Assembly (NCBI GenBank): GCA_911728455.2
Contig: OU452222.1
Coordinates: 29,402,430 to 29,466,429 of the forward strand
Length of the DNA stretch: 64,000 bases
Reading direction: 5' to 3'
DNA from: Marthasterias glacialis
Taxonomy: Eukaryota > Echinodermata > Asteroidea > Forcipulatida > Asteriidae
Every line of letters begins with the position of its first letter. Positions within the stretch are counted from its first letter, which is position 1. This document shows positions 51,077-62,922 of the stretch, one piece after another. The notes under the pieces were generated by a model, which was not told the DNA's origin, did no database searches, and worked only from the letters and a program-made list of their open reading frames with translations. The position numbers and the translations under genes are program-made.

Positions 51077-51190
51077 GTAACTGGGGCGCTGTACTCCTTT
51101 TTGGGATTTTGACATTATCTATCATACTAGTACGACAGATAATGTCAAAATCTCAAAAAGGAATACAGCGCCCATGCAGTTACTGGGTCT
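51077..51190. mobile_element. foldback element, short form (GGGGCGCTGTACTCC ends)
   Basis: The arms are gtaactggggcgctgtactc, then ctttttgggattttgacatt, and atctatc, and the inverse gataatgtcaaaatctcaaa..ggaatacagcgccc..gttac. They leave a tiny loop near catactagtacg. The same ends bound a longer element at 53055-53440, so this one looks like an internal deletion product. Confidence 0.88.
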
Positions 51191-51306
51191 AGCTTAATAA
51201 TAATAGTGTTATTGTGAGTACATGTTGTAATTTCTTACACTACTGAACTCAAGTGTACTGACTGTACAACTACTGTACTGTCAGACAATAGAATATCTTA
51301 TTGGTT

Positions 51307-51361
51307 AAAGGTGGCATTGGCAGCGAATGCATATTATGCATTCGCTGCCAATGCCATCTTT
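51307..51361. repeat. 54-bp near-perfect hairpin
   Basis: ggcattggcagcgaatgcat and its exact inverse atgcattcgctgccaatgcc face each other across tatt-like bases, with paired flanks (aaggt/atctt, one mismatch). It lies in RNMT intron 1. It could be a foldback remnant or, if transcribed, a small stem-loop RNA. Confidence 0.85.
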
Positions 51362-52032
51362 GGTGTCAGGTCAATTCGTACTTTGGACACTTTGTACCTT
51401 TTGCAAGGTACACTTCGTACCCTGTACACTTGGTGCCTTTCACAAGACACTTCGTACTTTCCAACAAGACTTTTCGTACCTTAAGTTTGGCAGCTACAGT
51501 TTTAGTTTATTTTCTTGTATATTTTCATGCCTTGTCCAAATTTACTTTAAAAAAAATCTTGGGCAGCTAAAAATATATCTTCTTTAAACTCTGTAAATAC
51601 AAATAAACAAAACTCAGGATTAACAACTTCAACCTAAAATAATTACTTTTAAAGGGTGCAAAACACAATGGAAACAAATTAGGGAAATAATGAATACAAA
51701 CAATGAATATGATTTGTGTGAATCAATCAAAAACACTTAAATTCTTTAAACTCTAAAAAAAAACTAAGGCTTTGGTATCCAAAACTAATTACTTTAAATA
51801 CAACAGAAATCAACTAAGAAGTAATGGAAAAGATGAATATATAAATAATGAAATAAATAGTTAGGGTGAATCAATCAAATACTTTAATTCAATTTAAAAA
51901 TACAACCCACCCCCCAAAAAAAAATTAATCTGTGTGTCAAAAATAAAAATAAAATTTTGTTGTTGGTCTCATTGAAAAAATAAAAAATCAATCTGCGTGT
52001 CAAGTATGAGGCCAGTTTGTGACTCATTGGAA

Positions 52033-52825
52033 TAGACTGTTTGCGCGACCCACGTCATGTGACCTGAAGTGGATATTAAATGTAAACAAACACGACGTCC
52101 TCCATAGGAATGAGCGGTACACAATGTCCTCCATAGGTATGAGCAGTACAGTTCATAATGATTGGTGCATTTGTTTATTTGATCGAGGCTTTTCTTTTTC
52201 AAAATCTGTGAAAAATATTCCAGAGTTTGTACCAGAGACCTTCAAGTGACTGAATGAAGCCAGTGAGGACAGTTCCAGCAAGTCTTGGAAATTCTGGAAA
52301 TGTGGTAGTACTATACTGTAGTTGCACGATGGAACATTTGGGCTAGATGACCGCAATCACACACTTTTCAACACAAGAATTTCACAGTTTTGAAGCTGAA
52401 ATCATCCAAAGAAAAGGCTTTCCAAAACTGTACACGTGATTCCTTTGTCTATTTGAAATTCAGCAATGCTGGATATAAATGCTCTTTTTCCAACGTTCTT
52501 TACAATCTTTAGTTAGTTTCCAATTTACTGTGATTTACGTTACAAAGAAAATAACAGGCTAGCTGCTACATCGTAGTTGGACGCTGGTAGTGCATAAACT
52601 AAAAAAACCTCTTTTGTAGCAGAATACTTGTAGTTTATGAAACAGTAATATGATTGAAGAAAATGTCACAATATACAACTTTAATAAAAGGGCTCAGTAA
52701 CTGTGCAAAGCTGACTCTGTCAGTCACAGCATATATTTGTACATATTTTGCCATCAGCTCAGGTGACATAGTACCCACTACAGGTCACGTGATGACATGT
52801 AAACATTGGTTGCGCAATCGGGCTA
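52033..52825. mobile_element. 'GCGCGAC' element family, copy 7 (793 bp)
   Basis: The left end is tagactgtttgcgcgaccca with cgtcatgtgacc. The right end is ggtcacgtgatgacatg..ggttgcgcaatcgggcta. The interior matches copy 4 (ttgatcgaggcttttc, ccagagaccttcaagtgac, tcatccaaagaaaaggctt). It includes a short local duplication (acgtcctccatagg..tgtcctccataggtatgagc). Confidence 0.85.
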
Positions 52826-53054
52826 TTGTACATTGAGTTCAAATTACAACAGTGACGTGCACAACAAGCACAACACAGAAGGTATGAAGTAGCTCTGTCG
52901 ACGGTGCAAAGTGACCAAGGTACGAAGTGACTCGAATCCCCATCTTTGACTGAGGTCAAACACAGTATCAGACGTGCATTGTAGCTGTTTTGACCTCAGC
53001 GCGAGGGTTTCCTTTCCTGTACTAAATGCTCATATGCATTTAAGGTCTAGACCT

Positions 53055-53440
53055 AGACCCAGTAACTGGGGCGCTGTACTCCTTTTTTGAGATTTTGACA
53101 TTATCATTCATACAAGGGCCCCCAGTAAGGTATGTGTATGATTGCTGCGTTGAAGTGGATTTTAAACGAATGTGTGATATGCCCCTGCTCCAAAAAGTTG
53201 CCCAAATTACGACAAAGACTCAACAAAATTGCTGAGAAATCTCCTACTGGCTTTTCAAGATATCAAAGATGAAATAAAAGGCATTTAATTGTACTCACGA
53301 TCATTTTCTTTCTTAAATCCACTTTGTCACAGCGATGATACATACATTTATACCTTACTGGTTGCTAGTTCAACCGATAAAGTCAAAATCAAAAAACAAC
53401 GAAAAAAACAAAAAAGTACAGCACCCAGGTTACTGGGTCT
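53055..53440. mobile_element. foldback element, long form (GGGGCGCTGTACTCC ends)
   Basis: Bounded by agacccagtaactggggcgc then tgtactcctttttt..gattttgac, and by gtcaaaatcaaaaaac..aaaaagtacagcaccc..gttactgggtct. The ends are shared with the element at 51077-51190. About 300 bp of unique sequence lies between the arms. No coding frame is seen. Confidence 0.85.
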
Positions 53441-53897
53441 CCCATAAGGTCTATGACAACTGTGTTGTTTTTGTTTGCTTGGTTGCAGATTGCGCCACAG
53501 CACCTTGTGCACAGTGTGCATGGTGGTATTATTGTAAGTAAATGGGTCTAATTCAAACATAGATCCACATAACCTTGTTCTAAAATGTAGACATCCTCAG
53601 GTGTGATGCACTAGGCCTATAGGAACTGTCACCTGTTTCCCAACGACACCTAGGTTGTAAAAGTTGATGGAAACTGTTGTTCAATAAACTGCCTGTACAC
53701 CGCGAATCAGTACCGCTATAATATTAACGATTTTTGGGAACGTAAGACTGCAACTTCGGAGGATTTCAACAGATTATAAATTAAAAGTGTCTTGTTAAAG
53801 GGTGGATCAGATGGTTTAAAAAAAATTCACTTAGTTTCTGTTTCTGCACAATTTTACCGTTGAATTCGATAATTTTGTTGTTGACATTTCTCTTTTT

Positions 53898-56055
53898 TCA
53901 GGAAAGCCGTTCTCCTAGGGGATTTCAATATCCATTGGCACAACCACTCTAAAAATGATGTTACTCGTTTTCTCTACAACTACTGATTCTGTTGGTCTTT
54001 AGCAACATGTTATTGGGCCAACTTGTAATTTTTGACATACTTTGGACTTTGTGTTTACTAGGATTCACTTATCAAACAATGTACAACTCATGAAACACTC
54101 ATGTCTGATCATCATATCATGCTTTACTTTGGATTTACCCAAACCAAAATCAATGCAAGTTACTACATCTACATGTATATGTACACCGCGTGACTATCGC
54201 AAAATTGACAAAATTAAGTTTGCACAATCTGTGAGTAATTTTTTATCTAATCCTCCATTTTATAATGATTGTAACTCTCTGTTTGAACGGTATGACTCTG
54301 GTATGAAAAGCCTGCTGGATAAACACGCTCCTTCAAAGACTCGGACTCATAGTTTTAAAACTCACTTGCCATGGTACAACGAGTCAATTCACTTAGCGCG
54401 TCGTAAACGCCGTCAAGCAGAACGTAAGTGGCAAAAGTCCAGATTGGATCAAGACCACGAATTGTTTAAGACAAGAAAAACAAACGTGACTGATATCACT
54501 GTTTTTGCTAAGGAAGCATTCTTCAAAGACAAATTATTATCGTGTAGTAGCAAAGATGTATTTCGAACCATTAACATGTTACTGAACAGAAATGTGCAAC
54601 ATCTGCCTTACTAAAATTCTGCATTTCTGCTGAGCAACAAATTCTCCAGATACTTTGCCACAACAGTTAATAATATTGAACATTTATACCGCGCCATGTC
54701 TGTCAGAATTGACACGCCTGGCGCATACACAGTATTTATCCTGCAAGGTATTTGGAGTTATGTAGTATAAGACCTGTTCCTTTAGCACCATGTAATGGTT
54801 TACGAGGTGCTGTGGCGCAATCTGCAGCCGATCAGACCAGGAACACCGGGGCGAGCAAACCCCTTCTCTTTCGATAAGTGCACTGGGTTATTTTCCGTGC
54901 ATTACACAACACACGGGACCTACAGCTTTACGTCCCATCCAAAGGATGCAGCAATAATGGTTAAGTGTCTTGCTTAAGGATACAAGTGTCACGACCGGGA
55001 TTCGAACCCACACTCTGCTGATCAGAGACACCAGAGCTTGAGTCCGGTGTTTTTATCCGCTCGGCCACGACATGCCAACAGTTGATACTATTAGGCAAGA
55101 AATCGATTTACAACTCGTCTCTACAAGCACTCAATTTCCTGACTTTACTGATGCTTCTGTCCCTCAACTTTCTGCTTTTCGACCAGCCACTGATGATGAA
55201 GTACTGAAAGTACTTCACCAAGTAAATCTAGTAGACTCGATCCAATACCTACATTGTGCCTGAAAGAATATGTCACTTAACTCCTGCCGCTTCTCACAAA
55301 TATTATTAACTCTATGTACTGTTGTTTATCTAATGGAGCTCACTCTGCTATCATTAAACCTTTATTGAAAAAGCCATCACTTGACAAGAATGTTCAAACA
55401 AATTATAGACCGGCTGCAAATCTCACCTTTATTGGAAAACTCATTGAGAAAATTGTCTGCACCAGACTCACAGAACATATGCATCTCAACAACATGGCTG
55501 ACCCTCATCAAATTGCCTATAGACCAAGGCACAGCACAGAATCTGCTCTGATACAAACATGACCATGTCTTCTCATATTGCAAGTGTTAGTCGCACAGTA
55601 ACTTTTCACTTACGCAATATATCTCGCATTCGGAAAGTCATTGATCAACATACCTGTCATTACGCTGTTCGCTCTTTGGTTCTTTCACGACTAGATTGTT
55701 GTAACGGTCTTTTGTCTTCTATTCTACCCATTTGCAGCGTCTACAAAACTGGGCTGCTCATCTCGTATATAATGTAAATAGAAATCAATACTCTGTACCA
55801 CTGCTTAAAACACTCCAGTGGCTCCATTTCCACCATATAATATCTTTTAAGTTGCTTCTTTATGTAAATCTCTCAACGGTCTTGTGCCAAATGTATTTGG
55901 TTAATTGTTTGAAATTGTACATTCCCACTAGAAACCTAAGATCTACAACTGACTATCTCTGCCTTCAATATCCCATCACTAGAGTTCAAGCTGGCTACAG
56001 AACATTGACCGTTTCTGCGTCCAAGCTATGGAACACACTTCCTATCAATATCAGA
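53898..56055 (+). pseudogene. CR1/L2-like non-LTR retrotransposon, internally deleted
   Basis: It starts in the endonuclease (KAVLLGDFNIHWHNHS, 53899 on). The EN-RT connector follows at 54177-54610 (DKHAPSKTRTHSFKTHLPWY then NESIHLARRKRR), then, after a SINE insertion, VDTIRQEIDLQL and SAFRPATDDEVLKVLHQVN. The reverse transcriptase start is at 55340-55560 (IKPLLKKPSLD, NYRPAANLTFIGKLIEKIV, ADPHQIAYRPRHSTESALIQ). It then jumps straight to FHLRNISRIRKVIDQHTC, skipping the whole palm with the catalytic Asp pair. The tail at 55735-56050 is typical (LQNWAAHLVYNV, LLKTLQWLHFHHIISFKLL, RNLRSTTDYL, YRTLTVSASKLWNTLP). It is 5'-truncated, frameshifted and dead. Confidence 0.9.
54678..55075 (-). mobile_element. 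tRNA-Leu-like SINE with target duplication
   Basis: Read on the minus strand, the head (55070-54985) resembles a leucine tRNA. It has a D-arm/box A tggccgagcgg, an anticodon arm ccggactcaagctctgg (CAA at the anticodon position) and box B gggttcgaatcc. Mispaired acceptor and T stems mean it is not a working tRNA. The body contains ttaagcaagacacttaacc and catcctttggatgggacgt, and it ends gcgcggtataaatgttc, similar to CR1/L2 3' ends. It is flanked by 17-bp duplications at 54661-54677 and 55076-55092 (caacagtt(a/g)ata(a/c)tatt), which mark it as an insertion into the surrounding retrotransposon relic. Confidence 0.88.
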
Positions 56056-56330
56056 ACCTGTGGCGCAGGCAGTGGGACCAGACCGACGTCCCAAACAAGT
56101 TCCTGGTCACAGACCCCAACATCTAGCCCCCTGGTATGGACCTCCCCTGCACTGATGCAGGGCCATGCCGCAGCAGCCTCTTCAGGTGGGGTTATGTCGC
56201 ATCACCACTCTGCGACTGTGGCGATGCGCAACATGGTGGACAGCTGCCCAGACTCCTGTCTCAATGGTGGCGTCACAGTGCTCCACTGAGCTGAGGACCT
56301 GGCCATCAACTGGCTTACGGACTTAATGGC
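56056..56330 (+). pseudogene. second non-LTR element, C-terminal fragment
   Basis: Plus-strand frames read WRRQWDQTDVPNKFLVTDPN, then FRWGYVASPLCDCGDAQHGG, then LAINWLTDLMAK. This is the zinc-finger-like tail (C-x-C-G...H) found at the C-terminus of several non-LTR polymerases. It directly follows the CR1/L2-like relic but belongs to a different element, so two fragments are joined here. Confidence 0.7.
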
Positions 56331-56442
56331 AAAGAGATCTATATAGCATTCGACAACATCATCAAATATCATTATCAGACAATCCGGTTCAATACATTCC
56401 TTCAAAAAGGCTCTCATATTTTTGCTTTTGTTAGTTTTGTTA

Positions 56443-56740
56443 TAAATTTCAATTTGCCTTACACCGATGTGTGATAAGCACTGTATACTCAGTGCTTTCG
56501 AGTCCTGTGGGAAAACAAACACAGGCAACTCGGGTGGGATTCGAACCCACGACTCCCGCATGACTAGAGCAGATGTCTTAACCACTAGACCACCGAGCAC
56601 TCCCGGTGACAAGGGGCCAGTTCGAATCCAGTATTATTAGCGGCAGGTACCGCAAACAATAAGACAGATGTTAATATTTGCATCAGGGGAATGAATATAA
56701 ATTTCAATTTGCCTTACACCGATGCAAATATTAACATCTA
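56443..56740 (-). mobile_element. tRNA-derived SINE whose tail matches the 50-bp minisatellite
   Basis: On the minus strand, 56602-56530 reads gctcggtggtctagtggtta then aga..catctgctctagtcatgcgg gagtcgtgggttcgaatccc. Box A (tggtctagtgg) and box B (ggttcgaatcc) are intact, and the stem pairing is partial. The tail then runs cacaggactcgaaagcactg, agtatacagtgcttatcaca, catcggtgtaagg, the same unit that is repeated at 20.1-21.4 kb. A 28-bp direct repeat (ataaatttcaatttgcctta..cgatg) lies at 56443 and 56697, and an inverted pair (agatgttaatatttgcatc) lies near 56665 and 56721, so the upstream end is rearranged. Confidence 0.85.
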
Positions 56741-57866
56741 GTTAGTTTTGTTGTTTTACTTGCTTTGTTTCGTTTTTGCTACCTTTGTAAGTGTCATGAG
56801 CCTCCTGGGAATGGCGCATTATATTTTTTTTTATTGTATTGCATTGTATTGTATTATTAACTGATCGGAAACCGGTTCCACCAGGATATTTAACGTGCCA
56901 CGTCAATTTTGTTAATTTATTTTTATTAATAAACTAGACACAAATCAGGAAATCAAATAACTATCCTTTTAGTATCAGAGTCAGACCCTGAGTCAAGATG
57001 TCCAGACATGACATAATTCGTCTGATCCGAATTAATGGTGTCAACTAAATAGTGCTGGGATTTCAGATTGACCAGAGTATTGATTGGCAATATTTACAAT
57101 GTTAATATTACGCCATGGCCAGACAATTTGACAATGTGGCAGATCGGTTTGAACTTCAACATGGTTTCGACCAAGCTGACAGATTTTTATTTTGGCTTGT
57201 CATAATTTAAATATTTATACAGTGCTAAAAAAGAAATGTTTAGTAGTGTTAAATTATGGTAGAGTATACATGTATTTTGTCGGCACCTGCATTCTTTTAA
57301 TTTTAAACTTTTAGTTAACATTATCAAGCCGGTGGAATGGCACTGAACATGCGCAGTGAATGTTTTTTGGGGATTTGGAAATTTTACCTGAGAAAATTAA
57401 GTCTGGTTCTGTGCCAAAATTGTCGTTGAGACTTCGTATATTACAAGCTGGGAATCAGACCATTCATTTATGAATTTTAGACTTTATGTCCTCGGTGGCC
57501 ACAAATCAGAAATAGAAAAGACCTGTACAATGTACTTACTATCCATTGGAAATTTAGGAGTCAATTTTTAATAACAGGAGAATATTATAATTTTTGGGAA
57601 GGAAAAAAAAAAGGCAATAGGGGGGCTTCGCATGTCAGTTGATAAGCGGGAGTGATTCCACTGGGCTAACGTGGCAGTGGTTGAAAAAATCCCTTTAATG
57701 TTATATGTTAAACAATGTTGGCTACTTGTGTACGCGTCAAATAGGGCACGATTTGCCGGCTTAATAGCCTTTACTAAAACTTAACCAGTGCCAGCAATAG
57801 ATCCACTACCTAAATTTATTAATCTCTTTATCTTGGGTTTCTTTTTACCTCCATGTTTCAATGCAG
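56741..57866 (+). other. RNMT intron 1, right end
   Basis: RNMT intron 1 spans 50942-57866; its elements are listed separately. This last kilobase is AT-rich with no repeat I can name. 57855-57866 is a usable acceptor (tttcaatgcag). Confidence 0.6.
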
Positions 57867-57931
57867 ATAATCCCATCCAAAAGAATGATAGTTTTACTAG
57901 TGCAGAGAGGGTACCGCAGAAAGACACTCAG
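57867..57931 (+). CDS. RNMT: RNMT, coding exon 2
   Basis: This 65-nt exon sits between an acceptor (tttcaatgcag) and a donor (gtacatac). With one base from exon 1 it reads DNPIQKNDSFTSAERVPQKD TQ, a hydrophilic linker. It enters in phase 1 and leaves in phase 0, joining exon 3 in frame (..[19 protein letters not shown]). Human RNMT also has a charged, poorly conserved stretch just before the catalytic domain. There is no strong homology in the exon itself; the support is the fit of both phases and both splice sites. Confidence 0.65.
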
Positions 57932-60284
<2,353 letters not shown>

Positions 60285-60397
60285 ATATAGCAACAGTTTC
60301 CCTTCAGCAGTGTGAAGAGAGATATAATGAATTAGGAAACCGATCTGGTGACCAGGCTACATTTACTGCTGAGTTCATCCCAGCTGACCTGTCCAAG
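60285..60397 (+). CDS. RNMT: RNMT, coding exon 4
   Basis: This 113-nt exon gives, with the carried base, DIATVSLQQCEERYNELGNR then SGDQATFTAEFIPADLSK. It corresponds to the RNMT segment just after motif I: D-I-A at the end of strand 2, where the Asp contacts the SAM ribose, then a helix Q-Q-C-x-x-R-Y and the F-x-A-E-F-I-x-A-D strand. The acceptor is gaaatacag and the donor gtttgtcc. It enters phase 1 and leaves phase 0. Model residues 125-162. The following exon (substrate-binding region, F-D-x-x-S-x-Q-F) is not found before the right edge. Confidence 0.94.
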
Positions 60398-60657
60398 GTT
60401 TGTCCAATTTTTCTTATTTGCCTGTTCTCTGTTACATACAAATTTTATAGTCTACTAATTTGTAGTCAGTGAATGCAAATTTGGTTTGGCCTTCCTAGTT
60501 AATTTTAGACTGTTAGTGAACAAGAACAGAACAACTTGTATTCCAGTTGTTCTCTTTATTTATTTGTAAAATTCTTTTCGATGCACAATGTAATAATATC
60601 TTCTAAGAAGTATTGGAGCCATTTGTCAAGGTCTCAACCAGTGTGCTCTAGTAATTG

Positions 60658-62030
60658 TCATCAGGAGGCTTATGAGCATCTTGATCTGATGGGTGAATAC
60701 ATGTACATGTATCCACCCATCAGGAGGCTGAGTATTGTCTAGATCTGATTGGTGGATATATATATATCCACCCATCAGGACGCTGTGGAGTGTCTTGATC
60801 TGATGGGTGGATACATGTATATCCACCCATCAGGACGCTGTGGAGTGTCTAGATCTGATGGGTGGATACATGTATATCCACCCATCAGGACGCTGTGGAG
60901 TGTCTTGATCTGATGGGTGGATACATGTATATCCACCCATCAGGACGCTGTGGAGTGTCTTGATCTGATGGGTGGATACATGTATATCCACCCATCAGGA
61001 AGCTGTGGAGTGTCTTGATCTGATGGTTGGATACATGTATATCCACCCATCAGGACGCTGTGGAGTGTCCTGATCTGATGGGTGGATACATGTATATCCA
61101 CCCATCAGGACGCTGTGGAGTGTCTTGATCTGATGGGTGGATACATGTATATCCACCCATCAGGACGCTGTGGAGTGTCTTGATCTGATGGGTGGATACA
61201 TGTATATTCACCCATCAGGACGCTGTGGAGTGTCTAGATCTGATGGGTGGATACATGTATATCCACCCATCAGGACGCTGTGGAGTGTCTAGATCTGATG
61301 GGTGGATACATGTATATCCACCCATCAGGACGTTGTAGAGTGTCTTGATCTGATGGGTGGATACATGTATATTCACCCATCAGGACGCTGTGGAGTGTCT
61401 TGATCTGATGGGTGGATACATGTATATCCACCCATAAGGACGCTGTGGAGTGTCTAGATCTAATGGGTGGATACATGTATATCCACCCATCAGGACGCTG
61501 TAGAGTGTCTTGATCTGATGGGTGGATACATGTATATCCACCCATGAGGACGCTGTGGAGTGTCTTGATCTGATGGGTGGATACATGTATATCCACCCAT
61601 CAGGACGCTGTGGAGTGTCTTGATCTGATGGGTGGATACATGTATATTTACCCATCAGGACGCTGTGGAGTGTCTTGATCTGATGGGTGGATACATGTAT
61701 ATCCACCCATCAGGACGCTGTGGAGTGTCTTGATCTGATGGGTGGATACATGTATATCCACCCATCAGGACGCTGTAGAGTGTCTTGATCTGATGGGTGG
61801 ATACATGTATATTCACCCATCAGGACGCTGTGGAGTGTCTTGATCTGATGGGTGGATACATGTTTATCCACCCATCAGGACGCTGTGGAGTGTCTAGATC
61901 TGATGCGTGGATACATGTATATTCACCCATCAGGACGCTGTGGAGTGTCTTGATCTGATGGGTGGATACATGTATATCCACCCATCAGGACGCTGTGGAG
62001 TGTCTAGATCTGATGGGTGGATACATGTAT
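60658..62030. repeat. 55-bp minisatellite, each unit carrying a palindrome
   Basis: About 25 copies of a 55-bp unit: aggacgctgtggagtgtctt, gatctgatgggtggatacat, gtatatccacccatc. Each unit contains a palindrome in which tgatgggtggata pairs with tatccacccatca around catg. The first units (60658-60780) are more diverged (aggaggctgag, tatatatata). Because 55 is not a multiple of three, the frame cycles, giving open frames on both strands that are by-products of the repeat. It lies in RNMT intron 4. Confidence 0.95.
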
Positions 62031-62922
62031 GTGTCTTTGTTAGTCTTGATTGGCGGCGCTGGTATTTGTATCAGTTGCTGGTAGAGGGTGCAAGGTCGAC
62101 TAGCTCGGAGGGACTTGGCAAGTCTGTGAATCTTGTCCAAAACTGTAGCTTCATGACGAATTTGGTAAAGCTGCCTGGCAACATCCAGACAGATCAAATT
62201 GTGGCTAATTTATATTGAGGCATCCAGTGACAGTATGTGTATGGTACCTTGACATATATGTGTTGTTTACAAAAAACTAGTTTTAAACCTGGTGTGTGTG
62301 TTAGAATGCCTGCAGGAACTGGCTGCTATTGACCCAGTTCTCCTTTCATCATCATCACAATAATCTTGGTTGTACCAATTTGGAAATCATTGTTACTGTG
62401 TGTTATACAGTGTGTTGCACATTTTAGGTGTTTTACACGTATACCTATTAACGTTCAAAATGGTGAGCAAGGCACAGTCGTTGTGTGTAATGTGCGTGCA
62501 ATGGGTCAAAAGGACCAGTGTGACAGTTGATCTTATCTGGCTGGTATTGAGTCTTACTGGACAAGATCTCCTATAGGCCTGATAGGTCATCAGCTCTGAG
62601 GAATAGGTGTTCAGGAGCAAATAAGTGCGTTCGGCGGGACCCTCATCCTTGCTGTATAGTCCGACCGTATCACCCCTATTTTTATTTTGCAGCCCTATTC
62701 TGTCCGGTTGGGCTTGGTTTTGTGTATATTCTTTTTAATGGCATAAAAAGTGAATTAATAAATTTAATAAATCTCTTTTGCAGTAATTTGTGTTGCGATA
62801 TCGATGAATATGTTAACAAAACTAAAGTCGCAATCAAGACTAGCACCTAGAAAACCGAATGTCTCAACGTACTCTCTGGTAGTCTAATTATCTTGACATC
62901 AAGGAATTGTAGTGAACCTGAC
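62031..62922 (+). other. RNMT intron 4 between two minisatellites
   Basis: 62041-62218 carries open frames on both strands (minus: QIRHEATVLDKIHRLAKSLR then ASRPCTLYQQLIQIPAPP) and is GC-richer than its surroundings. I cannot identify it; it may be an old retroelement piece. The rest is AT-rich with nothing recognised. Confidence 0.4.

Noticed and set aside
56530..56602. A functional tRNA gene
   Set aside because: The A and B boxes are intact but the acceptor and anticodon stems pair poorly and a SINE tail follows. The same holds for 54985-55070.
61270..61706. Two 108-residue minus-strand open frames (MDIHVSTHQIKT-type repeats)
   Set aside because: By-products of the 55-bp minisatellite.
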